Notes under the pieces: model-generated | What the model saw: only the letters and a program-made list of their open reading frames with translations | Told to the model about the DNA's origin: nothing | Databases searched by the model: none | Part shown: one piece after another, positions 47,501 through 59,122 of the stretch | Layout: every line of letters starts with the position of its first letter | Position numbering within the stretch: position 1 is the stretch's first letter | Translations under genes and position numbers: made by a program | Origin: Callipepla californica brunnescens | Taxonomy: Eukaryota > Chordata > Aves > Galliformes > Odontophoridae | Reading direction: 5' to 3' | Assembly (NCBI GenBank): GCA_023055505.1 | Contig: JALIRH010000100.1 | Location: forward strand, 558,001-622,000 | Length of the DNA: 64,000 bases

Positions 47501-49285
47501 GAAACGCTACCGGCTGATTATTGATAAGCCGCGGTTCAGTGCACTTTTACCGGCTGACTGGCGTCTTTCTTCAGCGGCAAAAGCAGCAGGAGCCGCGATT
47601 GATGCGAGTGAATCGGGATCCGCGGCTAAGCGCGGTTCGAGCATCAAACTCTCGGCCGCTTTGCACTGCTTCTTAAATGGGGCTATTACGATGCTCCGGT
47701 GACAAGGTTTTCTGGGGAACATTTAGAAGCTGTAGAATCACACATACCATTGGGAGAATTAAATTTTCGTACTTAACTCCTCTCCATTGCTTCCATAGTT
47801 CTGAAAAACATACCTTTTTGAGAGAAAATGAGAACGATCCACGTGTATTGTAAGAAAATTGAAGTGAATGTGGTAGATTGTGGAAGTAAAAACGATACCA
47901 ACACTGGTAGGAGAAAAGAATGAAAACGTGCTCGCAGATGAATGAATGATGCAGACATACGTTGCATTCAGTAGCAGAGCAGAATGAGAATCAAAACTTT
48001 CCCTCCTATTGACACTGGGATCCAGCACACATTCTCTTACAACTCCAGAAACGGCGTCTCTTTCACGTGTAAACCGCGATTTGCTGGATTAGGACCGCTA
48101 CCGGCTGATTATTGAAAAGCCGCGATTCAGTGCACTGCTGCCGTCTGACTGGCGTCTTTCTTCAGCGGCAAGAGCAGCAGGAGCCGCGATTGATGCGATT
48201 GAATGGGAATCCGCGGCTAAGCGCGGTTCGAGCATCAAACTCTCGGCCGCTTTGCTCTGCTTCTTAAAGGGAGCCATTACGAAGCTCCGGTGACAAGGTT
48301 TTATGAGGAACATTTAGAAGCGGTAGAATCACACACGAGAATCAAATCTTTCCCTCCCACTAAGTTTGGGATCCAGCATGCATTCTCTTACAACTCCTGA
48401 AACGGAGTCACTTTCACGTGTTAGACGCGATTGGATGAAATTTGACCGCAACCGGCAATTATTGAAGCCGCTATTCAGTGCACGTCTGTCGTTTTATTGG
48501 CGTCTTTCTTCAGCGGCAAAAGCAGCAATAGCCGCGATTGATGCGATTCGAGCCTGATACGCAGTTCTTCTCGTTTCAAATAGAAAGCTCGCAGCCGTTT
48601 TGCTCTGCTTTTTAAAGAAGGCTTTTGCAATGCTCCGATGACAGTGTTTTTGGGAAACATTTCGAAGCGGTTGAATCACACAATGCATTTGGTAGAAAAA
48701 ACAGCTTGACGTATTCAACGCTACTATTTGACTTCTTTAGCTCTGAATATCATACCGTTCCAAATGAACATCGGAATGATCCGTTTCTTCGACATCAAAA
48801 CTAGTGTGTCGGTATTATCTAGAGGTACTAAAAAGGAGAAGAACACTGCTCAGAGAAAAAGAATGAAAACGTGCTCGCAGATGAATGAATGATGCAGACA
48901 TACGTTGTATACAGTTGCAGAGCAGAATGAGAATCCAAACTTACCCTCCCATTAATATTAGGATTCAGCTTCCATTCACTTCCAACTCCTGAAACGGAGT
49001 CACTTTCACATGGAAACCGCGATTTGCTTGATTAGGACCTCTGCCGGCTGATTCTTGAAGCCGCTATTCATTGCACGGCACCTTGATGACGCTCGTCTTT
49101 CTTCAGCGGCAAAAGCCGCAGGAGCCGCGATTGATGCCATAGAATCGGAATTCGCAGATCAGCGCCATTCGAACAGAAAGCTCGCTGCTGGTGTGATCTA
49201 CTTGGTAAAGGGGGCTTTTGCGGTGCTCTGATTATACGGTTTCTTGCTGAACATTTCGAAGCAGTGGAATCACACCTGATTTGTC
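44544..49285. repeat. diverged right edge of the 592-bp satellite
   Basis: Monomers starting at 44544, 45136, 45729, 46317, 46909, 47492, 48083, ~48431 and ~49025 carry increasingly many substitutions and small indels. One is cut to about 350 bases (48083 to ~48431). Higher-order periodicity is lost. The last monomer ends part-way, followed by CCCTAA-type DNA. Confidence 0.85.
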
Positions 49286-52200
49286 TAGAGGAGAAATGAC
49301 ACCTAAGACTATTGCTAACCCGAAACCTAATCCAAGCTCCAACCTTTACCCTATCCACAATCTTTGCCCTAACTCACAACCTAACCCTCAACCTCAACCT
49401 AAGCATAACCCTAAGCCTTACTTGAAATGCTAAACCTAACCCTAACCCTAACTTCAAACCTAGCACTAACCCTACTCCCAACCAAAACCACAACTCTAAT
49501 CCTAAACCTAAAGCTAACTCTAAATCTAAAGCTAAGCCTAATACTTACCCTTGACCCAAATCGTCTCCATAAGAATCACCGTAGCTATTACCCGAATCCT
49601 AACTCTACCTTCAAGCTATCCCTAACTCTGATCCTAATCCAAAACCCAAATTGAAGCCCAACCCTAAACCTTGAACAAAGCATCAGATTACCACAACCCT
49701 CACCTAACTCGAAACCAAAACCAAAACCTAGATCTAAAGCTAACCCCAAACCCAATCCAAACCCCAAACCTACTCCTATTCCTAAACCTTATCTTAACCC
49801 TAAACCAAACCCAAACCCAAGGCCCTCCCCTTCTCTCAGCCTAACACTCAAACTAACCTAAACCCGAAACTAACCCTACATTTATCCTAATCTTATCCAT
49901 ATTCTAAGGCCTAACCCTACTCTGACCAGAAAGCTCATGTTGTCTAAAATCTACCCCTTACCTAAAACCTAAATCGACAAAAAAACCTAACCCGAAACCT
50001 CAACCTAACTCTTCTCCTAACTAGAACACCAGCACTTCACCTTACCCTAACTGGAAACCTAGGACTAAATCCTTACCTTGTCCAGAACCCTATTCCTAAC
50101 CCAAACCAGAATTCTAACCTCTACCCTAACCAAAACCCTTCCCCTAAACCTAAACCTAATGCTACCCTCAACCAAACCCTAGCCATAAATCCTACCCTAA
50201 AACCAACACCACGTTTAAGCTCAAACCTCAAGCCTCAAAGAAAGCATCAGATTACCGCAGATCTCACCTAACACTAACCCCAATCCAATCCCTACTACTA
50301 ACCCCAAACCCAATCCAAACACCAAAACTATTCCTATTCCTAAACCTAACACTAAGCCAGAACCAAACCCAAGGCCTACCCCTTCTCTCAGCCTGACACT
50401 CAAACTAACCTAGACCTGAACGCAACGCTAAATCAAATACTAAAACTCACCCTTAGCCAAGGCCCTTTTAGGACCCTTCCCTGGTCCTAAAACTAAAGAG
50501 AACCCTACCCCTTCCACTAAACCTTCATCTACATCCCTAACCCTTACCCTAAACCTAAATCTACACCAAAACCTAACCCTAACCCTAACATGTCTTCTAA
50601 CTGTAAAACTAACGCTTCACCTAACCCGAACTGAAACCCCAGGACTAAACCTTACCTAACACCTAGCTATATTCCTAACCCTATCCTGAAACCTAACGTT
50701 AACCCTAACCCTAAAAACAACTTGGAACCAAACCCTAACCCTAACCTAACCCTTATCAGAACCCTAAATCTAATCCTAACCGTTACCCCAATTGAACTCC
50801 AATTCTTCCTGAAATCTAAATGGGACCTTAAAACCAACCCCAGATTGAAGCCCAACCCTAAACCTAACACAAAGCATTAGATTACCACAGCCATCACCTA
50901 ACTCTAACCCCAGCCTTAACGCTAATACTATCCCAAACACTATTCCAATTCCTAAACCCAACACAAACCCAAAAACACAAAGCCTACAATTCTCACAGCC
51001 TAACACTGAAAGGAAACCTAAATCTTACCCTAACTCTAAAACTAATCCAAAGCATGACCACAATTTAAACTCTAAATCTACCTTCAAACTAAAGCTGACC
51101 CTAACACCAACCTCAAGTAAAAGCCCAACCCTAAGCCTAACACAAAGCATTAGATTACCACAACGCTCACCTAACTTCTAACCCCCACCCTAACACTAAT
51201 ACTAAAGCAATCAGATTCCAAATACTAACCCAATTCCTATTCTGAAACCCAAAACTATTCCAAAAACAAACCCAAGGCCTAACCTTTCTCTCACCCTAAC
51301 AATCAAAGAAAACCTATTCCTAAACCTAATCCTAAATCTAGTCCTAACCCTAACCCTCACCCTTAATCTAACCCCAACCCCCACCCAGAAGCTAACACTT
51401 AGCATTGTACAATACCTAAACGTACCCCTAATCCTTATCACTAAACCTAAAAGGAACCTGAAACATAGTGCTAAATCCGAACCCTAACCCTGAAGACCAA
51501 CGCTAACAATGAACCAATTCCTATACCTTTTCCTTCCTCCAAATTGATTCCTAGCACTAACCCTAACCCTACATTAACCCTAACCCTAACCCTAACCCTA
51601 GCCCTAACCTAACTCTAACCCTAACCCTAACCCTAAACCTAATGCTAACCCTTACCCTACCCTAACCCTAACCCTACCATACCCTAACCCTAACCTACCC
51701 TAACACTAACCCTAACCCTAACCCTACCATACCCTAACCCTAACCTACCCTAACACTAACCCTAACCCTAACCCTACCCTAACCCTAACCCTAACCCTAA
51801 CCCTAACCCTAACCCTAACCCTAACCCTAACCCTAACCCTAACCCTAACCCTACCCTAACCCTAACCCTAACCCTAACCCTAACCCTACCCTAACCCTAC
51901 CCTAACCCTAACCCTACCCCTAACCCTACTTTACCCTAACCCTAATCCTAACACTAACTCTAACTTTACTCCTTACCCTAACACTAATCCAATCCCGAAC
52001 CCTAACCCTAATCCTAGCCCTAACTCTAACTTTATTCGTAACCCTACCCCTAATCCAAACAATAACCCTTACCCTAATCAAACCCTATCCCTATTCCTAA
52101 CCCTTACCCTAACCGTATCAGAATCCCTATCCTAACTCTTACCATAACCCAAACCCTAACCTAACCCTAACCCTAACCCTAACCCTAACCCTAACCCTAA

Positions 52201-52745
52201 CCCTAACCCTAACCCTAACCCTTACCCTAACCCTAACCCTACCCTAACCTTAACTCTACCCTAACCGTATCCCTACCCTAACCCTAACCCTAATCCTAGC
52301 CCTTTCTCTAACTTTATTCCTAACCCTACCCCTGATCCAAACACTAACCCTAACCTTAATGTAACCCTAACCCTATTCCTAACCCTTACCCTAACTGTAT
52401 CCCATTCCCTATCCTAACTCTGACCATAACCCTAACCCTGATGCTAATGCTAACCCTAACCCTGAATCTAACCCTTACCCTAACCCTATCCCTTACCCAG
52501 AAGCTAACACTTAGCGTTGTACAATACCTAACCGTACCCTAACCCTATCCCTAAACCTAAAAGGAACCCAAACTCTAACCCTAAATCTGTCCCTGAGCCT
52601 AACCTTCAACCTTACCCTAACCTTAACCCTAACCCTGTTCCATTCTCTAAACATATCTGTAAGCATTACCTTCATCCTAACTCGAACTCTACCCTAACCC
52701 TATCCCTTTGACCCCAACACAAAACCCAGATTGAGCCTGACCCTA
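49286..52745 (-). repeat. degenerate CCCTAA array (C-rich on plus strand)
   Basis: AACCCTAA, CCTAAACC and CCAAACCC variants fill the stretch, with the G-rich strand now on the minus strand. The reverse complement of the marker GTGGTAATCTGATGC, or a close variant, occurs near 49680, 50246, 50875 and 51145. From 49745 onward the sequence is unit 1 of a ~4.69-kb macrosatellite. Near-perfect CCCTAA runs occupy roughly 51550-52240. Confidence 0.93.
51776..51853 (-). repeat. perfect (CCCTAA)n core
   Basis: About 13 uninterrupted canonical copies occur in unit 1. Equivalent runs are at about 56463-56540 and 61094-61168. They are embedded in slightly degenerate repeats with CCCTA-only (5-base) variants. 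Confidence 0.9.
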
Positions 52746-54245
52746 ACCTAGGTAGCATCAAGTGTATGTAGGGTGAATTTGAGTTTTAGGGTCAAAGTTA
52801 AATTGTTAGTTTTAGGGTTAGGGTGAAGGATTGCTTTAGTTCTAGTATTAGGGTGTTTGGGGTTAGGGTTAGGGTAAGGATTTGGGGGTGGATTAGGTTT
52901 AGGGTCAGGTTTGGGGGAGTTTTGGGGTTAGGGTTAGATTTAGGATTAGGGTTAGCAAAAAAGTTGTTTTAGTTTTAGTTTAGGTTAGTGCTAGGATTAG
53001 GTTGAGTGTTCTTGTGAAGTTTAGGTTTAGGGTTAGGTTTAGGTTTAGATTGAGGTTTAGGGTAAGGAGTAGGGTTCATTTGACTTTTAGGGTCAGAGTA
53101 GAGTTAAGTCGTGTTAGGGTTAAGGTTAAGAACAGGATTCAGATTCCAATTAGGTTTTGGGTTCCTACTAGGGATAGGCCTCAAATTAGTGTTAAGGTTA
53201 GGGTTAGGGTTAGATATAGGGAAAGGGTTAGTGTTAAGGCCAGGGCAAGTGTATGGTTTAGGGTAAAGATTGGATTTAGGGTTAGGTTTAGATGTAGGTT
53301 TGGTTTGATCGTTAGGGTGTGAGAAGGCACCGGCCTTGGATTTCATTTGGAGATTGGGTAAGGTTTAGGAATAGGAATAACATTGGTGTTTAAAAGATGA
53401 TTAGTGTTAGTATTAGGGAGAGGGTTACGGTTAGAGTTTAGTTAGGGTTTATTAGTTTTAGAGTGAGGGATAGGGGTATGGTTTGGTCTAGTACTTGGGT
53501 TAGGGTTTGGGATAGTCATAGCATTAGTGTTAGGGTTAGGGTTCCGTTAGGGTTGTGGTAATCTGATGCTAGGTGTCGGGATTAGGGTTGTGCTTAAATG
53601 TGGGTTTGGTTTGAGGGTCAGAGTTAGGGTTAGGGTAGAGTTAGAATTAGGGTGAGAGTTAGGATTAGGTTTAGGATTAGGATAAAGATTAGGTTAGGAT
53701 TAGTGTTGGCTTTAGGGTTGTGTCTGGGAGAAGGGTTAGTGTTAGGGATAGACTTAGGGTAAGAGTAAGTGTTAGGAATAGGCATAGGTTTTGGGAAAGT
53801 TTCAGAGTTTGGACTGGATTTATGATTAGGGATAGGGACAAAGATTTTTTGAGATTTGTGATTAGATTTAGGGAGAAAAGTAGGCTGACTTGTGGTGTTA
53901 GCAGTAGGTTTAGGTTTAGGTTTAGGTTTAGGATTCCATTTGTATTTATTGATCGAGGTTGGGTTAGTTGGAGTGTAAAGGTCAGAGTAGGGTTAGGCCT
54001 TGGGATAGGGTTAAGGTTTGGAATAGGATTAGGATTCAAATGATGTTACGGGTTGGTGTTAGGGTTAGGGAAAGGTTAGGATCAGGGTTGAGGTCAGGGT
54101 TAGGTATAGGAAAAGGGTTAGTGTTAGGGCTAGGGCAATTGGAAGGGTTAGGCTTAGGCTTAGATATTAGGGTTAGGTTTAGGCGGAGGTTTGGTTCGAG
54201 TGTCAGGGTGAGAGAAGGGGTAGGCCTGGGGTTTGGTTTTGGGTT
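52746..54245 (+). repeat. degenerate TTAGGG array (G-rich block of unit 1)
   Basis: Strand identity switches at CCTAACCTAGGTAG (about 52743-52756). From there TTAGGG, TTTAGG and GATTAGG variants lie on the plus strand. The marker GTGGTAATCTGATGC is at about 53554-53570. No perfect long TTAGGG run occurs, unlike the C-rich block. Confidence 0.92.
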
Positions 54246-54433
54246 ACATCATACAAATCATCACATACATTAGCTGGGGTGGGTGGTGCAAGGAACAGCC
54301 AGCAAAGTGCTGAGTTCATTCCAATCAGAGGACCTGAAGATCGGGTAGCTACTATCAAACCGTTTGTGTTGCCAATTCCGATGATATTTATGGGGCCCTG
54401 ATGTTATGGTTCAGTGGGGAGTCACTATCAAGT
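54246..54433. repeat. non-telomeric spacer of the macrosatellite (~187 bp)
   Basis: The spacer starts at ACATCATACAAATCATCAC and ends at GGGGAGTCACTATCAAGT. It contains no telomere-like repeats and no clear ORF or RNA gene. It separates a TTAGGG block on its left from a CCCTAA block on its right. Near-identical copies lie at 58935-59122 and 63589-63766. I do not recognise the sequence. Confidence 0.88.
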
Positions 54434-57400
54434 CCAAACCCAATCCAAACCCCAAACCTACTCCTATTCCTAAACCTTATCTTAACCCTAAACCAAACCC
54501 AAACCCAAGGCCCTCCCCTTCTCTCAGCCTAACACTCAAACTAACCTAAACCCGAAACTAACCCTCCATTTATCCTAATCTTATCCATATTCTAAGGCCT
54601 AACCCTACTCTGACCAGAAAGCTCATGTTGTCTAAAATCTACCCCTTACCTAAAACCTAAATCGACAAAAAAACCTAACCCGAAACCTCAACCTAACTCT
54701 TCTCCTAACTAGAACACCAGCACTTCACCTTACCCTAACTGGAAACCTAGGACTAAATCCTTACCTTGTCCAGAACCCTATTCCTAACCCAAACCAGAAT
54801 TCTAACCTCTACCCTAACCAAAACCCTTCCCCTAAACCTAAACCTAATGCTACCCTCAACCAAACCCTAGCCATAAATCCTACCCTAAAACCAACACCAC
54901 GTTTAAGCTCAAACCTCAAGCCTCAAAGAAAGCATCAGATTACCGCAGATCTCACCTAACACTAACCCCAATCCAATCCCTACTACTAACCCCAAACCCA
55001 ATCCAAACACCAAAACTATTCCTATTCCTAAACCTAACACTAAGCCAGAACCAAACCCAAGGCCTACCCCTTCTCTCAGCCTGACACTCAAACTAACCTA
55101 GACCTGAACGCAACGCTAAATCAAATACTAAAACTCACCCTTAGCCAAGGCCCTTTTAGGACCCTTCCCTGGTCCTAAAACTAAAGAGAACCCTACCCCT
55201 TCCACTAAACCTTCATCTACATCCCTAACCCTTACCCTAAACCTAAATCTACACCAAAACCTAACCCTAACCCTAACATGTCTTCTAACTGTAAAACTAA
55301 CGCTTCACCTAACCCGAACTGAAACCCCAGGACTAAACCTTACCTAACACCTAGCTATATTCCTAACCCTATCCTGAAACCTAACGTTAACCCTAACCCT
55401 AAAAACAACTTGGAACCAAACCCTAACCCTAACCTAACCCTTATCAGAACCCTAAATCTAATCCTAACCGTTACCCCAATTGAACTCCAATTCTTCCTGA
55501 AATCTAAATGGGACCTTAAAACCAACCCCAGATTGAAGCCCAACCCTAAACCTAACACAAAGCATTAGATTACCACAGCCATCACCTAACTCTAACCCCA
55601 GCCTTAACGCTAATACTATCCCAAACACTATTCCAATTCCTAAACCCAACACAAACCCAAAAACACAAAGCCTACAATTCTCACAGCCTAACACTGAAAG
55701 GAAACCTAAATCTTACCCTAACTCTAAAACTAATCCAAAGCATGACCACAATTTAAACTCTAAATCTACCTTCAAACTAAAGCTGACCCTAACACCAACC
55801 TCAAGTAAAAGCCCAACCCTAAGCCTAACACAAAGCATTAGATTACCACAACGCTCACCTAACTTCTAACCCCCACCCTAACACTAATACTAAAGCAATC
55901 AGATTCCAAATACTAACCCAATTCCTATTCTGAAACCCAAAACTATTCCAAAAACAAACCCAAGGCCTAACCTTTCTCTCACCCTAACAATCAAAGAAAA
56001 CCTATTCCTAAACCTAATCCTAAATCTAGTCCTAACCCTAACCCTCACCCTTAATCTAACCCCAACCCCCACCCAGAAGCTAACACTTAGCATTGTACAA
56101 TACCTAAACGTACCCCTAATCCTTATCACTAAACCTAAAAGGAACCTGAAACATAGTGCTAAATCCGAACCCTAACCCTGAAGACCAACGCTAACAATGA
56201 ACCAATTCCTATACCTTTTCCTTCCTCCAAATTGATTCCTAGCACTAACCCTAACCCTACATTAACCCTAACCCTAACCCTAACCCTAGCCCTAACCTAA
56301 CTCTAACCCTAACCCTAACCCTAAACCTAATGCTAACCCTTACCCTACCCTAACCCTAACCCTACCATACCCTAACCCTAACCTACCCTAACACTAACCC
56401 TAACCCTAACCCTACCATACCCTAACCCTAACCTACCCTAACACTAACCCTAACCCTAACCCTACCCTAACCCTAACCCTAACCCTAACCCTAACCCTAA
56501 CCCTAACCCTAACCCTAACCCTAACCCTAACCCTAACCCTACCCTAACCCTAACCCTAACCCTAACCCTAACCCTACCCTAACCCTAACCCTAACCCTAA
56601 CCCTACCCCTAACCCTACTTTACCCTAACCCTAATCCTAACACTAACTCTAACTTTACTCCTTACCCTAACACTAATCCAATCCCGAACCCTAACCCTAA
56701 TCCTAGCCCTAACTCTAACTTTATTCGTAACCCTACCCCTAATCCAAACAATAACCCTTACCCTAATCAAACCCTATCCCTATTCCTAACCCTTACCCTA
56801 ACCGTATCAGAATCCCTATCCTAACTCTTACCATAACCCAAACCCTAACCTAACCCTAACCCTAACCCTAACCCTAACCCTAACCCTAACCCTAACCCTA
56901 ACCCTAACCCTTACCCTAACCCTAACCCTACCCTAACCTTAACTCTACCCTAACCGTATCCCTACCCTAACCCTAACCCTAATCCTAGCCCTTTCTCTAA
57001 CTTTATTCCTAACCCTACCCCTGATCCAAACACTAACCCTAACCTTAATGTAACCCTAACCCTATTCCTAACCCTTACCCTAACTGTATCCCATTCCCTA
57101 TCCTAACTCTGACCATAACCCTAACCCTGATGCTAATGCTAACCCTAACCCTGAATCTAACCCTTACCCTAACCCTATCCCTTACCCAGAAGCTAACACT
57201 TAGCGTTGTACAATACCTAACCGTACCCTAACCCTATCCCTAAACCTAAAAGGAACCCAAACTCTAACCCTAAATCTGTCCCTGAGCCTAACCTTCAACC
57301 TTACCCTAACCTTAACCCTAACCCTGTTCCATTCTCTAAACATATCTGTAAGCATTACCTTCATCCTAACTCGAACTCTACCCTAACCCTATCCCTTTGA

Positions 57401-59122
57401 CCCCAACACAAAACCCAGATTGAGCCTGACCCTAACCTAGGTAGCATAAAGTGTATGTAGGGTGAATTTGAGTTTTAGGGTCAAAGTTAAATTGTTAGTT
57501 TTAGGGTTAGGGTGAAGGATTGCTTTAGTTCTAGTATTAGGGTGTTTGGGGTTAGGGTTAGGGTAAGGATTTGGGGGTGGATTAGGTTTAGGGTCAGGTT
57601 TGGGGGAGTTTTGGGGTTAGGGTTAGATTTAGGATTAGGGTTAGCAAAAAAGTTGTTTTAGTTTTAGTTTAGGTTAGTGCTAGGATTAGGTTGAGTGTTC
57701 TTGTGAAGTTTAGGTTTAGGGTTAGGTTTAGGTTTAGATTGAGGTTTAGGGTAAGGAGTAGGGTTCATTTGACTTTTAGGGTCAGAGTAGAGTTAAGTCG
57801 TGTTAGGGTTAAGGTTAAGAACAGGATTCAGATTCCAATTAGGTTTTGGGTTCCTACTAGGGATAGGCCTCAAATTAGTGTTAAGGTTAGGGTTAGGGTT
57901 AGATATAGGGAAAGGGTTAGTGTTAAGGCCAGGGCAAGTGTATGGTTTAGGGTAAAGATTGGATTTAGGGTTAGGTTTAGATGTAGGTTTGGTTTGATCG
58001 TTAGGGTGTGAGAAGGCACCGGCCTTGGATTTCATTTGGAGATTGGGTAAGGTTTAGGAATAGGAATAACATTGGTGTTTAAAAGATGATTAGTGTTAGT
58101 ATTAGGGAGAGGGTTACGGTTAGAGTTTAGTTAGGGTTTATTAGTTTTAGAGTGAGGGATAGGGGTATGGTTTGGTCTAGTACTTGGGTTAGGGTTTGGG
58201 ATAGTCATAGCATTAGTGTTAGGGTTAGGGTTCCGTTAGGGTTGTGGTAATCTGATGCTAGGTGTCGGGATTAGGGTTGTGCTTAAATGTGGGTTTGGTT
58301 TGAGGGTCAGAGTTAGGGTTAGGGTAGAGTTAGAATTAGGGTGAGAGTTAGGATTAGGTTTAGGATTAGGATAAAGATTAGGTTAGGATTAGTGTTGGCT
58401 TTAGGGTTGTGTCTGGGAGAAGGGTTAGTGTTAGGGATAGACTTAGGGTAAGAGTAAGTGTTAGGAATAGGCATAGGTTTTGGGAAAGTTTCAGAGTTTG
58501 GACTGGATTTATGATTAGGGATAGGGACAAAGATTTTTTGAGATTTGTGATTAGATTTAGGGAGAAAAGTAGGCTGACTTGTGGTGTTAGCAGTAGGTTT
58601 AGGTTTAGGTTTAGGTTTAGGATTCCATTTGTATTTATTGATCGAGGTTGGGTTAGTTTGAGTGTAAAGGTCAGAGTAGGGTTAGGCCTTGGGATAGGGT
58701 TAAGGTTTGGAATAGGATTAGGATTCAAATGATGTTACGGGTTGGTGTTAGGGTTAGGGAAAGGTTAGGATCAGGGTTGAGGTCAGGGTTAGGTATAGGA
58801 AAAGGGTTAGTGTTAGGGCTAGGGCAATTGGAAGGGTTAGGCTTAGGCTTAGATATTAGGGTTAGGTTTAGGCGGAGGTTTGGTTCGAGTGTCAGGGTGA
58901 GAGAAGGGGTAGGCCTGGGGTTTGGTTTTGGGTTACATCATACAAATCATCACATACATTAGCTGGGGTGGGTGGTGCAAGGAACAGCCAGCAAAGTGCT
59001 GAGTTCATTCCAATCAGAGGACCTGAAGATCGGGTAGCTACTATCAAACCGTTTGTGTTGCCAATTCCGATGATATTTATGGGGCCCTGATGTTATGGTT
59101 CAGTGGGGAGTCACTATCAAGT
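54434..59122. repeat. telomeric macrosatellite unit 2 (4689 bp)
   Basis: This is nearly identical to unit 1: C-rich block 54434 to ~57434, G-rich block to 58934, spacer 58935-59122. Differences seen by eye include a few single-base changes and altered counts in the CCCTAA core. Confidence 0.95.

Larger units (their letters stand above)
27379..49285. repeat. satellite array of ~592-bp monomers (~38 copies)
   Basis: Using the anchor GTTGGA at the start of each monomer, starts fall at 27379, 27972, 28564, 29151, 29743, 30335, 30927 and so on to 48083 and about 49025. Spacing is 583-594 bases. The first ~250 bases of each monomer are CpG rich (CCGCGATTGATGCGATTCG-type sequence); the remainder is AT rich. 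Short open frames recur identically in each copy but match no known domain, differ between monomer types and include non-ATG starts, so they are not genes. The family is not one I recognise. Confidence 0.95.
49745..54433. repeat. telomeric macrosatellite unit 1
   Basis: The unit runs from CCAAACCCAATCCAAACC to the end of a non-telomeric spacer and is repeated almost base for base at 54434. Within it are a C-rich block (to ~52745), a G-rich block (52746-54245) and the spacer (54246-54433). The left edge merges with CCCTAA-like DNA that is not part of the repeat. Confidence 0.93.

Noticed and set aside
27379..49285. Possible CENP-B box in the satellite
   Set aside because: TTCG occurs often, but no copy fits TTCG-NNNN-A-NN-CGGG when checked by eye in the CpG-rich part of the monomer.
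27379..49285. CRISPR-like array
   Set aside because: Repeats are contiguous ~592-bp monomers without variable spacers, and the surrounding DNA is vertebrate.
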